Both the position numbers and the translations under genes were made by a program. This document shows positions 1 to 8,439 of a DNA stretch of 64,000 nucleotides, piece after piece. The stretch covers positions 62,001 through 126,000 of the forward strand of contig JAATGM010000017.1 in NCBI GenBank assembly GCA_015654675.1, in the 5' to 3' direction. The DNA comes from Planctomycetota bacterium (GTDB lineage: Bacteria > Planctomycetota > Phycisphaerae > UBA1845 > UTPLA1). Under the pieces are notes generated by a model that was not told the DNA's origin, made no database searches, and saw only the letters and a program-made list of their open reading frames with translations. The number at the start of each line of letters is the position of its first letter. Position 1 is the first letter of the stretch.

Positions 1-1137
1 AGCGGAATTTTGCGGCGCGGGGTTATGTGTGTAATTGCTCCCGGAGTTGTGATCGATCCGGAAGTGCTGATCGGTGAGATCGATGGTCTGACTGCTCGCG
101 GCCTTGAAGTGGGAAGAAATCTGCAGTTGTCCAGCCGGGCGCATGTGGTGATGCCGTGGCACAAGAAGCAGGATCGGCTCTCGGAGGGAGCACTGGGGGA
201 AGATCGCAAGATTGGAACGACCGCGCGCGGCATTGGACCGTGTTACGCGGACAAGATGTTGCGGACGGCGGCCGTGCGGGTCGAGGATTTGTACAAGCCG
301 GACGCATTTCGCGCGAAGGTGACCGACGTGGTCGGCCAACGCAACAAGTTGTTTGCGGCGCTGTTCGGCGATCACGAGCCACTGGATGCGGAGCAGATCG
401 CGGGGCAATACCTGCGGTTCGCGGAGCGGCTGCGGCCGTTTTTGACGGACACGACGCCGTATCTGCACGATTGCATTTCAGCCGGCCGGCGGATGCTCTT
501 TGAGGGAGCGCAGGGCACGCTTCTTGACGTCGATCATGGGACGTATCCGTTCGTTACGAGCAGCAATTGTGGTGTCGGCGGTGTGGCCTCTGGGTCGGGA
601 GTTCCGCCGCGAAGCGTACAAAGCGTCGTCGGCGTGATGAAGGCCTACTGCACGCGCGTCGGGAGCGGGCCGTTTCCGACGGAGCAGGACAATTCGACCG
701 GGCAGCTCATCCGAGAGCGTGGGCATGAATACGGGACAACCACCGGGCGGCCGCGGCGGTGCGGTTGGTTTGACGCGGTGGCGGCGCGCTATTGTGTGGC
801 GCTAGGAGGTGTGACGCAGATTGCGCTGATGCACCTGGACACTTTGGCGACGCTCCCGGAGGTCCGGATATGCACGGGATATCGACTGGAGGGGCGGACA
901 ATTGAGCAGTTCGTGCCCGATTGCGAGCTCCTGGGGCGAGTTGAGCCGATATTTGAAACGCATTCGGGCTGGCGGGGCGATATTTCGGGCGCGACAGCCA
1001 TCGAACAATTGCCGTCCGAGGCACGTCGGTATGTGGAGCGGCTGGAGGTGCTGCTGGGGGCGGCCATCACGCTGGTAAGCGTAGGGGCCGATCGAACAGC
1101 CACGCTGCATCGCACTTCGCATGCGGGAGCGAACTGA
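1..1137 (+). CDS. purA: Adenylosuccinate synthetase, 5' end outside window
   Basis: Ligates IMP and aspartate with GTP to give adenylosuccinate, the first committed step of AMP synthesis; cytosolic. The frame is open from base 1 (SGILRRGV...), so about 75 N-terminal residues, including the GTP-binding P-loop, lie upstream; the first in-window start codons are internal. Family landmarks seen are GTTARGIGPCYADK, FEGAQGTLLDVDHGTYPFVTSSN, GVMKAYCTRVGSGPFPTE and TTGRPRRCGWFDAVA, so the IMP- and aspartate-binding core is intact. The TGA stop is one base before the uppS ATG, which suggests a shared transcript. Family identity is certain; only the true start is unknown. Confidence 0.97.
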   Translation, partial: SGILRRGVMCVIAPGVVIDPEVLIGEIDGLTARGLEVGRNLQLSSRAHVVMPWHKKQDRLSEGALGEDRKIGTTARGIGPCYADKMLRTAAVRVEDLYKPDAFRAKVTDVVGQRNKLFAALFGDHEPLDAEQIAGQYLRFAERLRPFLTDTTPYLHDCISAGRRMLFEGAQGTLLDVDHGTYPFVTSSNCGVGGVASGSGVPPRSVQSVVGVMKAYCTRVGSGPFPTEQDNSTGQLIRERGHEYGTTTGRPRRCGWFDAVAARYCVALGGVTQIALMHLDTLATLPEVRICTGYRLEGRTIEQFVPDCELLGRVEPIFETHSGWRGDISGATAIEQLPSEARRYVERLEVLLGAAITLVSVGADRTATLHRTSHAGAN

Positions 1138-1138
1138 C

Positions 1139-1924
1139 ATGCCGACGATGCAACGACTTGATCCGCGTGAGCTGCTCGGCATCGGGCCCGAGCGATTGCC
1201 GCGGCATGTCGCGATTATCATGGACGGTAACGGGCGCTGGGCTCGGCGTCAGGGCCTTCCGCGGGTGAGCGGACATGAGGCTGGCGCTGCAAATGTTCGC
1301 GAGATCGTGACCGAATGCGCGCGGCTGGGCATCGAGTGCCTGACGCTTTACAGCTTCAGCATCGAAAACTGGAAGCGGCCGCTGGATGAAATTGAGCACC
1401 TCATGCGGCTGTATGTGCAGTACCTGATCAGCGAGCGCGATGAGATCATGTCCAACGACATTCGCGTGTTGCAGGTCGGGCGGCGCTTCGGCCTGCCGCC
1501 GAAGGTGCTGCGCGAATTGGATGAGACCGTATCGCTATCGAGCCGAAACACCGGGATGAAACTCTGTCTGGCGATCAACTATGGCTCGCGGGCCGAATTG
1601 ACGGATGCGGTTCGTGAGATCGCGGGACGGGTGAAGCGCGGCGAACTGTCGCCCGAACAAATCGACGAGCGGATGATCAGCGACTCGCTTTACACGCGCG
1701 GTTTGCCCGATCCGGACCTGTTGATTCGCACAGCGGGCGAGCTGCGTGTGAGCAACTTTCTGCTCTGGCAGATCAGCTATGCCGAACTGTTTATCAGTGA
1801 CGCGTATTGGCCTGATTTTCGCCGTGAGCAGCTTCATGCCGCGATTCGGGCGTACGCGCAGAGAGAGCGTCGATTTGGTACTCTAGATGCTTCACCGGCC
1901 GAGGCGGCCGGGAACGAAGGATAA
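1139..1924 (+). CDS. uppS: Isoprenyl transferase (undecaprenyl diphosphate synthase)
   Basis: cis-Prenyltransferase that condenses isopentenyl diphosphate onto farnesyl diphosphate to make the C55 lipid carrier for envelope glycan synthesis. The protein is 261 aa, normal for the family. It has the substrate-binding MDGNGRWARRQGLPRVSGH segment with the catalytic Asp, the SIENWKRP motif, and a C-terminal LLIRTAGELRVSNFLLWQ signature. The ATG at 1139 is preferred over 1121 because a CGGGAGCG ribosome site sits about ten bases before it and it abuts the purA stop. It is probably cotranscribed with purA and the following secreted protein. Confidence 0.96.
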   Translation: MPTMQRLDPRELLGIGPERLPRHVAIIMDGNGRWARRQGLPRVSGHEAGAANVREIVTECARLGIECLTLYSFSIENWKRPLDEIEHLMRLYVQYLISERDEIMSNDIRVLQVGRRFGLPPKVLRELDETVSLSSRNTGMKLCLAINYGSRAELTDAVREIAGRVKRGELSPEQIDERMISDSLYTRGLPDPDLLIRTAGELRVSNFLLWQISYAELFISDAYWPDFRREQLHAAIRAYAQRERRFGTLDASPAEAAGNEG

Positions 1925-1936
1925 GGATCGGCAACG

Positions 1937-2929
1937 ATGAAACTATCGCGACGTTGGGTATTTCTCCTGGGCGCTGCCGTGCTGGCCGTCGGTTCGGGAA
2001 CGGCCTGGGCGGAGGAAACTAAGAGTAGCGGTTCCGAGCCACCGGCAATCAAATGGGAGAAACTGGGGGCATCGAGCGGGCGGGCGCTGATCTTTCTGCC
2101 AGCGCTGGGGATGCCGGGTTCGTACTGGTCAAAGGTGTATGAGCCGTTGGCCGCGACGCACCCGATCTATGTCGTGACATTGGCCGGCAGCGGCGGCTTA
2201 GCGCCGATCAGTGGCCCGCGACTCGACAAAACAGTCGATGCCGTTGCCAACATGATTAAGGCCGAAAAGCTGGACAAGCCAATTCTAGTGGGGCATTTGC
2301 TCGGCGCGCACCTTGCGATGCGGGTCGCCGCTGCATATCCAGACGCAGTTGGTGGCGTGTTCGCATTTCCGCTGCTGGTCGAACGATCGCCCCCTGAGAG
2401 ACGGGCGGAGGACGCGAAAAGAGCGGCGGCCAGCTACCTCGAAGTCGAGAAGGACATGTGGATGCCGTCGATTTCCGTGCAGATTAAGAGCTCGGTAGAG
2501 GATTCGGCGACCGCGTCAAAGCTGATCGACCTGATGCAGCAGTGTGATCAAAAAACGTACGGCGAGCTGATGGGCGAGATCATGGCCGACAACTATGAAG
2601 CATCGCTCTCGAGGATCAAGGTGCCGATATTCCTCATTGCCCCCATCAGCCCCGCATCGAGGAACATCGATCTGGATAAACAGTTCGAGCGGCTTTCAGC
2701 CGCGATTCAAGCACGGCTGGACCTGATGCGCCGCCTGTATCCAAATATTACCAAGTGCGAGGTCGCACCGATGAGGAACACCCGGCTGTTTCCGATGCTG
2801 GACGCACCGGACCGCGTCGTCTTTCACATTGAACGCTACCTGGCCCGCGTCGACAAACCGCAGACTCAGTGGGGCACCACAGTGGTGGATGCCCCGGCTT
2901 CGGCCCCCGCGGCGGGTGAAAAGCCGTGA
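1937..2929 (+). CDS. Secreted alpha/beta-hydrolase-fold protein lacking catalytic residues (copy 1)
   Basis: 330 aa with an N-terminal signal peptide (about residues 1-25, ending AWA). The body looks like an alpha/beta hydrolase: a strand ending in FLPALGMPG where the oxyanion loop normally lies, then the nucleophile elbow at 119-124. That elbow reads GHLLGA, with Leu121 where the family has the catalytic Ser. The C-terminal stretch reads RLFPMLDAPDRVV, with Leu where the usual GHFPML motif has the catalytic His. A hydrolase activity is therefore unlikely; a binding or structural role is inferred. The next gene is a paralogue overlapping by four bases. The true ligand is unknown. Confidence 0.8.
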   Translation: MKLSRRWVFLLGAAVLAVGSGTAWAEETKSSGSEPPAIKWEKLGASSGRALIFLPALGMPGSYWSKVYEPLAATHPIYVVTLAGSGGLAPISGPRLDKTVDAVANMIKAEKLDKPILVGHLLGAHLAMRVAAAYPDAVGGVFAFPLLVERSPPERRAEDAKRAAASYLEVEKDMWMPSISVQIKSSVEDSATASKLIDLMQQCDQKTYGELMGEIMADNYEASLSRIKVPIFLIAPISPASRNIDLDKQFERLSAAIQARLDLMRRLYPNITKCEVAPMRNTRLFPMLDAPDRVVFHIERYLARVDKPQTQWGTTVVDAPASAPAAGEKP

Positions 2930-3954
2930 AACGGGCCGCGTTGGTATTCCTGTTGGCTTCTGCCTGCGTGAGTGCGCAGCCGGCCAGCACCCAGCATGCG
3001 GCCGCCGATCAGGACGCTCCCGCCGCAATTAAGTGGGAGAAGCGCGGCGCCGCGAGCGGGCAGGCAATCATCTTTTTGCCGGCGCTGGGATTTCCGGGAT
3101 CGAGCTGGGAAAAGGTGGCCGCCATATTTGAAAAGGATCACCCTGTCTACTTGGTCACTTATGCGGGAAACGACGGTGTCCCGCCGACGAATCAACCATT
3201 TCTGACTCGGATCGTTCGCGATGTGGGAATGATGATCAAATCCGAGAAACTTCAGAATCCGGTGCTGGCAGGGCATCTACTGGGGGGCCACGTTGCACTA
3301 AGCGTGGCCGCGGCAAATCCGGATGCGATCGCGGGGGTTTTCTGCATGCCGCTGATCGTACCGCGTCCGGCTCCGGCGGAGCGGCGAAAGGAGGCGATGA
3401 AAGCGATCGCCTATTACGCGCGCGGCACTGATGAAATGTGGGACGCAAACCTGTCGATGGAAGCAGCGCGCGCCGTGGAAGATCCGGCGATCGCTGACCA
3501 AATTCTAAAGAAACTTCAAAAGGCGGACCGCCTCACCTACTGCGGTTTAATTGGAGAAATGGTCGCCGATGTCATCGAAGCGCGCCTGCCACAAATCAAG
3601 TGTCCGGTGCTCTTGGTTGCATTAGTGGGCCGGCCGCGTGATAGCGATGACCCCGATGTCAAATTGATGAAGCCGCAGGAATATGCGCGAACCGTCGTGG
3701 ATCGGATGCGGGGTTTGTTTCCGGGCTTGGCCAGATGCGATACTGTGTCAATCCGAGGGACCCGAATAGTGCCCTTATACGACCAGCCAGACCGGGTTGT
3801 CATGCCGCTTGAGCGGTTTTTGACGAAAATGGCCGATCCAAAGGCCCTGTGGGGCACGACCCTCGACGTGCCCGATCTCGCTCATCCGGACAACGGCAGC
3901 GGCAACCCACGTTCGCATAGGCCCGCGACGAGAGTCCCCACTTCAGGCAGTTGA
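2926..3954 (+). CDS. Secreted alpha/beta-hydrolase-fold protein lacking catalytic residues (copy 2)
   Basis: 342 aa paralogue of the preceding protein, starting at GTG 2926 inside the stop of copy 1 (GTGA overlap), so translation is probably coupled. The N-terminus is a signal peptide (cleavage near VSA|QP; Cys14 gives a weak lipobox-like look). It shares IKWEKRGAASGQAIIFLPALGFPGSSW-type features with copy 1. The elbow at 116-121 is GHLLGG with Leu118 in place of Ser, and the position of the catalytic His is hydrophobic (RIVPLYDQPDRVV). Both copies losing the same two residues suggests loss before duplication. The function is unknown. Confidence 0.8.
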   Translation: MKRAALVFLLASACVSAQPASTQHAAADQDAPAAIKWEKRGAASGQAIIFLPALGFPGSSWEKVAAIFEKDHPVYLVTYAGNDGVPPTNQPFLTRIVRDVGMMIKSEKLQNPVLAGHLLGGHVALSVAAANPDAIAGVFCMPLIVPRPAPAERRKEAMKAIAYYARGTDEMWDANLSMEAARAVEDPAIADQILKKLQKADRLTYCGLIGEMVADVIEARLPQIKCPVLLVALVGRPRDSDDPDVKLMKPQEYARTVVDRMRGLFPGLARCDTVSIRGTRIVPLYDQPDRVVMPLERFLTKMADPKALWGTTLDVPDLAHPDNGSGNPRSHRPATRVPTSGS

Positions 3955-4025
3955 TGTCGCCGAACGGATACGGAGCTACAATAATCCGGCATCTCGGGAG
4001 CGTGTCAGGATTGTCACCGAATCGT

Positions 4026-4709
4026 ATGATTGATCTTCGCAGGCCGGTCCCCATTTTTCCGCTGCCGAATTGCGTGCTCCTGCCGCGAGCCATTCTTCCA
4101 TTGCATATTTTTGAGCCGCGCTATCGGGACATGCTGGCGGACTGCCTGAACAGCTCGCCGCTGATTGCGATGGCGGTGCTTTCGCCGGGATATGAGGAGA
4201 AATACTACACGCACATCGCGGCGATCCGGCCTGTGGTGTGCGTTGGCGAGATCATGCGGCACGAGAAGCTGGACGACGGCCGGTACAACATCCTGCTTCA
4301 GGGAATCGCGCGGGCGACCGTTGTGAGCGAAGACCGGGAGAAGGTATATCGTCGCGGGATATTGAAGACCGTGCCATGTTGCGGGCCGTCCAAGGCATGC
4401 GAGGCGATGTCACTTCGTATGCGGGTTCTGGCGGCGTTGGACGAGCCGCGCGTGCGCGGGCTGGCGAACCAATGTGGGTGGCGGCGCGTGGCAGAATCCG
4501 AAGAGATCCCCGTCGGCGACGTGGTGGACTTCCTGGCGAGCGGCGTGAGTTGCGACGCCGATACCACACTCAAGTTCCTGGAAGAGCCCGATCTTGGGCG
4601 ACGGATGGATATGCTGGTTGAGGCAATGCGGAAGTACGCGGATCGCCATGAGGCGGCGCCGCCCGAGAGCGCGGGCAAGCCGTGGCCACGTCGATCGGGT
4701 TGTAACTAA
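4026..4709 (+). CDS. LON substrate-binding-domain protein
   Basis: 227 aa from ATG 4026 (an upstream in-frame ATG at 3954 would add 24 residues; neither has a strong ribosome site, but family members begin close to the PIFPLPN motif). The protein is a stand-alone N-terminal domain of Lon protease: PIFPLPNCVLLPRAILPLHIFEPRYRDML at the start, then a GEI..HEKLDDGRYNILLQGIARA segment, and a helical C-terminal part. No AAA ATPase or Ser-Lys protease domain follows. Such proteins are assumed to bind proteins, but their cellular role is not established. It is the last gene of the plus-strand run from purA and converges on the thiolase operon. Confidence 0.88.
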   Translation: MIDLRRPVPIFPLPNCVLLPRAILPLHIFEPRYRDMLADCLNSSPLIAMAVLSPGYEEKYYTHIAAIRPVVCVGEIMRHEKLDDGRYNILLQGIARATVVSEDREKVYRRGILKTVPCCGPSKACEAMSLRMRVLAALDEPRVRGLANQCGWRRVAESEEIPVGDVVDFLASGVSCDADTTLKFLEEPDLGRRMDMLVEAMRKYADRHEAAPPESAGKPWPRRSGCN

Positions 4710-4736
4710 GATTAGCCCAGAATTCCCGCGGGGATT

Positions 4737-5918
4737 TCAAACTTTTTCCAGGACAACGGCGACGGCGTTTCCACCGCCCAGGCAGAGACTGGCGACTCCG
4801 CGCTTGGCGCCGCGCTGATCCATCGCATCGAGCAGCGTGCAGGTAACGCGGGCGCCGCTGGCGCCGATCGGATGGCCGAGTGAGATGCCGCCGCCGACCA
4901 CATTCGTGCGGGCGTGGTCGAGGTCGAGCAGACGCATGCAGGCCAGCATCTGGGCGGCGAAGGCCTCGTTGATTTCAACCACGTCAATGTCCTTCAGTGT
5001 CAGACCCGCCCGCTGCAGGGCGAGCTTGATCGCACCGACCGGCGCAGTGAAAAGGTCTTTCGGGGGCGTGCCAAAGACGGCCTGCGAAACAACGCGTACC
5101 TGTGGCTTCCAGCCGTGCTTCTTCGCCGCGTCGGCCGAGCAGACCAGCAGCATGGCGGCCCCGTCGGACAGCGTCGAGGCGTTGCCGGGGGTGACGGTGC
5201 CGTCTTTGCTGAAGGCGGCGTTGAGTTTGGCCATGCCTTCGACCGTGGCGTCTTCTCGAATGGTTTCGTCGACGTCGAAGCTGATCGTGTCCTTGCGAGA
5301 CTTGATCTGAACGGGCGCGATTCGGCTCTTGAACACGCCGGCGAAGCGAGCGGCGGACGCGCGCTTGTGGCTTTCGACGGCGAAGGCGTCCTGTGCGTCG
5401 CGCGCGATGTTGTGACGGCGGGCGGTGTCGTCGGCGCAGACCCCCATGATCCAATGCTCGAAAGGACAGGTCAGGCCGTCGCTGAGCATTTCGTCTTCGA
5501 GTTGGGTGTGGCCGAACTTATTGGCGCCGCTTCGCACGCCGCGAACGAGAAATGGAGCGTTGCTCATGCTTTCGATGCCGCCACAGAGTGCGACAGAGAT
5601 ATCGCCGGCTCGAATCGCACGGTCGGCGGTCATGATGGCCTGGAGACTCGAACCGCAGACCTGATTCACCGTGACGGCGGTGATCGTGTCGGGCAGCCCG
5701 GCCTTGAGGGCGACCTGCCGGGCCGGGTTCTGGCCACAACCTGCCTGCAGGACGTGGCCAATCCACACTTCGTCGATTTGATCCGGCTTCGCGCCGACGG
5801 AATCAAGCGTCGCCTTGGCGACCTGAGCGCCGATTTCCATGGCTGAGAGCGGGGAAAGCGTGCCGAGAAACTTTCCGATGGCGCTCCGCTTTGCGGAGAC
5901 GATAACGGTGTCCGACAC
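4737..5918 (-). CDS. Acetyl-CoA C-acetyltransferase (thiolase)
   Basis: 393 aa thiolase that condenses or cleaves acetoacetyl-CoA and acetyl-CoA. Seen directly: the nucleophile Cys88 in NQVCGSS, the EINEAFA loop, the GGGISLGHPIGASGAR segment with the active-site His, and the C-terminal CLGGGNA with the second catalytic Cys. The start is GTG 5918, preceded by AAGGAG seven bases upstream. It is the last gene of a three-gene minus-strand operon behind two acyl-CoA dehydrogenases (15-base gap), which points to beta-oxidation or short-chain acyl-CoA metabolism. Biosynthetic (PHB or mevalonate) use cannot be excluded. Confidence 0.95.
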   Translation of the reverse strand: MSDTVIVSAKRSAIGKFLGTLSPLSAMEIGAQVAKATLDSVGAKPDQIDEVWIGHVLQAGCGQNPARQVALKAGLPDTITAVTVNQVCGSSLQAIMTADRAIRAGDISVALCGGIESMSNAPFLVRGVRSGANKFGHTQLEDEMLSDGLTCPFEHWIMGVCADDTARRHNIARDAQDAFAVESHKRASAARFAGVFKSRIAPVQIKSRKDTISFDVDETIREDATVEGMAKLNAAFSKDGTVTPGNASTLSDGAAMLLVCSADAAKKHGWKPQVRVVSQAVFGTPPKDLFTAPVGAIKLALQRAGLTLKDIDVVEINEAFAAQMLACMRLLDLDHARTNVVGGGISLGHPIGASGARVTCTLLDAMDQRGAKRGVASLCLGGGNAVAVVLEKV

Positions 5919-5933
5919 GGGCGGCTCCTTCGA

Positions 5934-7148
5934 TCAGATTTGCGTGATGCGCTCGGGATGCTCGATGAGCGTCTCGGCGATGGTGAGACGCTGCATTTCG
6001 CTGGTGCCTTCGTAGATCTCAGTGATCTTGGCGTCGCGATAGAGCCGCTCGACGCCTTCTTCGCGGCAATAGCCCATTCCGCCGTAGACCTGCACCGCTT
6101 CATTGGCGCAGAAGCGAGCGGTTTCGGAGGCGTAGACCTTGGCCATCGCGCCGATCCACATGAGAGATTTGTCGTGCTGATCCTTGGCCCAGGCGCCTTT
6201 GTAATTAAGGGCCCGCGAGGCGGCGATGCGCACGGACATATCGGCGATCTTCCACTGAATGGCCTGATACTCCGCAATGGCCTGGCCGAACTGCTTGCGC
6301 TGCAAGGCGTATTTCGCGGCCTTATCCAGTGCCATCTGTGCGATGCCGATGCCCTGGGCGGCGATTCCGAGGCGTCCGCCGCCGATGGCCGCGAGGGCCA
6401 CGCCGAGGCCGCGACCACGCTCGCCGAGCAGCGCGTCGGCTGGAATCTTCACATTATCGAAGACCAGCTCGGTCGTACTGCTGCCGCGAATGCCCATTTT
6501 TTCTTCGTGTTTACCGACCGTGATGCCGGCCGTCTTCTTGTCGATAATGAATGCCGAGGCATTACGACGATCGGCGTCTTCACTCCGCGTAATGAGCAGA
6601 ATGACGTTGGCCTCGGCGCCCGTCGTGACCCAGCACTTGGTACCGTTAATCAGCCAGTGATCGCCTTTGAAGGTAGCGCGGCACTTCATCGCACCGGCGT
6701 CCGAGCCGCTGTCGGGCTCGCTCAGACTGAAGCAATTGAGCAACTCCCCGCTGGCCATCCGCGGCAGCCATTTCTTCTTCTGCTCGGGGGTGCCGTATTT
6801 CAGGATAGGGTCGATCACGAGCGAGTTCTGCACTGAGATAATTACGCCAACCGAAGCATCACAGCGCGAGAGCTCCTCGACGATGATGCAGGATGCGAGG
6901 GCATCCATCCCGGCCCCGCCAAATTCCTCGGGGATGCAAATGCCCATATACCCCATTTCGCCAAGCTTCTTGATGATCTCGGCCGGGAACTTGCCGTGGA
7001 CGTCGCGGTCGCCGGCGCCGGGCAGAATCTCGTTTTCGGCGAACTCACGAATGGAATCGCGCAACATCTTGTGCGATTCGTCGAGCTCATAGCCGAACGG
7101 AATCGTTTCGTCGCTGATCGCGCCGGCGTGGGATTGGGTGGCTGTCAT
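5934..7148 (-). CDS. Acyl-CoA dehydrogenase (first of pair)
   Basis: 404 aa FAD-dependent acyl-CoA dehydrogenase that makes trans-2-enoyl-CoA and passes electrons to ETF. Landmarks are FSLSEPDSGSDAGAM (FAD/substrate loop), WLINGTKCWVTTGAEA, the QVYGGMGYCREEGVERLYRDAKI segment and YEGTSEMQR, whose Glu is the usual catalytic base of short/medium-chain enzymes. The start at ATG 7148 follows an AAGGAAGG ribosome site; an upstream extension to 7253 has no support. It lies 26 bases after the second dehydrogenase and 15 before the thiolase. Substrate chain length cannot be told from sequence. Confidence 0.94.
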   Translation of the reverse strand: MTATQSHAGAISDETIPFGYELDESHKMLRDSIREFAENEILPGAGDRDVHGKFPAEIIKKLGEMGYMGICIPEEFGGAGMDALASCIIVEELSRCDASVGVIISVQNSLVIDPILKYGTPEQKKKWLPRMASGELLNCFSLSEPDSGSDAGAMKCRATFKGDHWLINGTKCWVTTGAEANVILLITRSEDADRRNASAFIIDKKTAGITVGKHEEKMGIRGSSTTELVFDNVKIPADALLGERGRGLGVALAAIGGGRLGIAAQGIGIAQMALDKAAKYALQRKQFGQAIAEYQAIQWKIADMSVRIAASRALNYKGAWAKDQHDKSLMWIGAMAKVYASETARFCANEAVQVYGGMGYCREEGVERLYRDAKITEIYEGTSEMQRLTIAETLIEHPERITQI

Positions 7149-7174
7149 GTATCGATCCGCCTTCCTTTGTCTGA

Positions 7175-8326
7175 TCAGGCCGAGCGCTTCTGGAACTCGG
7201 CGCGGGCGATGAGCATTCGTTGAACTTCGCTGGAACCTTCGCCGATCTCGCACAGTTTGTTGTCACGGACAAGGCGCTCGACGCAGATGTCTTTCGTGTA
7301 ACCGGCGCCGCCGTGAATCTGGATGGAATCCCACCCAACGCGGCTGGCCATTTCACTGGCAAATAGCTTCGCCGTGCTGGCGGCCTGCTTGTCGCCCCGG
7401 CCGGCATCGAACGTGCTCGCGGCCTGGCGGACGAGAATGCGGGCGGCTTCGACCTGGGTTTCCATGTCGGCCAGCTTCATTTGGATGGCCTGGTTGGCGT
7501 GCAGGGGCTTGCCGAAGGCCTTGCGCTCGGCGGCGTACTTGACGGCCTCTTCGAGACAGCCGCGGCCGAGGCCCAGCGAAAGCGATGCGATGGTCACACG
7601 GCCGCGATCCAGCACGCGGAGGGCGTCGACATAACCATCGCCGAGCTTACCGCAGAGGGCATCCTCGCCAACGCGGACGTTTTCAAAGCTGAGCGGGACG
7701 GTGTCGCTGGCCCGCATTCCCATTTTGTCTTCCGGCTCGCCGACCTCGAGGCCCTTGACGCTGCGCTCGACAATAAATGCACTAAACGCTCGCGCTCCCG
7801 GCTGCGGCGACGTACGGGCGATGACGACAAAGACGCCGGCCCGTTTGCCGTTAGTGATCCACATTTTCTGGCCATTGATGACCCAGCCGTTGCCGTCTTT
7901 TTCGGCGCGGGTGGTCAGCGCGGCGGCGTCGGTCCCGCAGTGCGGCTCGCTCAAGCACCAGGCGCCGACGATTTTCGCGTCAGCCAGTTGCGGGAGATAC
8001 TTTCGCTTCTGGGCATCGTTGCCGGCGAGCTTAATGTGATTGGTACAAAGGCCCGAGTGGGCCGCGATCATGAGGGCTGTCGCGCCGCAGTGACGGGCAA
8101 TTTCCTCGACGACGACGGTCATGGCGAGCAGGCCCTGACCGGCCCCGCCGTACTCCTCCGGGATTGTGACGCCGAGCAATCCCGCCTCGCCCATCTTCTT
8201 GATGGTCTCGTCGGGAAGCCATTTCTCGGCATCCCACTTTCGCGCGAAAGGCGCGATGTGCTTCTGGGCGAAGTCGCGGGCGAGGTCGCGAAAGGCGACC
8301 AGGTCTTCGGGTAGTGCGAATTGCAT
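7175..8326 (-). CDS. Acyl-CoA dehydrogenase (second of pair)
   Basis: 383 aa acyl-CoA dehydrogenase, first gene of the minus-strand operon. Motifs: WCLSEPHCGTDAAAL, WVINGQKMWITNGKRAG, the middle-domain KMGMRASDT segment, IHGGAGYTKDICVERLVRDNKL, and GEGSSEVQR, which keeps the Glu catalytic base although the usual Tyr before it is Gly. An AGAGGACC ribosome site precedes ATG 8326. Two different dehydrogenases in one operon with a thiolase suggest two chain lengths or a branched-chain substrate (inference). The divergent ABC transporter gene starts 114 bases away. Confidence 0.94.
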   Translation of the reverse strand: MQFALPEDLVAFRDLARDFAQKHIAPFARKWDAEKWLPDETIKKMGEAGLLGVTIPEEYGGAGQGLLAMTVVVEEIARHCGATALMIAAHSGLCTNHIKLAGNDAQKRKYLPQLADAKIVGAWCLSEPHCGTDAAALTTRAEKDGNGWVINGQKMWITNGKRAGVFVVIARTSPQPGARAFSAFIVERSVKGLEVGEPEDKMGMRASDTVPLSFENVRVGEDALCGKLGDGYVDALRVLDRGRVTIASLSLGLGRGCLEEAVKYAAERKAFGKPLHANQAIQMKLADMETQVEAARILVRQAASTFDAGRGDKQAASTAKLFASEMASRVGWDSIQIHGGAGYTKDICVERLVRDNKLCEIGEGSSEVQRMLIARAEFQKRSA

Positions 8327-8439
8327 GCGATAGGTCCTCTTTTGGCTCCAGTATGGGCCAAAATCGGCGACGCTTCAAGGTTGTTACGCGCGCCCGGCGA
8401 TTGATCTTTGCCCGGGGCGGGTCTAAAACGCGCTCGAAG

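Noticed and set aside
4914-5846. Long plus-strand frame opposite the thiolase gene
   Set aside because: Antisense shadow of a clear gene in high-GC DNA; no ribosome site or motifs. The same applies to 15118-15960 opposite rpsA and 45764-46912 opposite ahcY.
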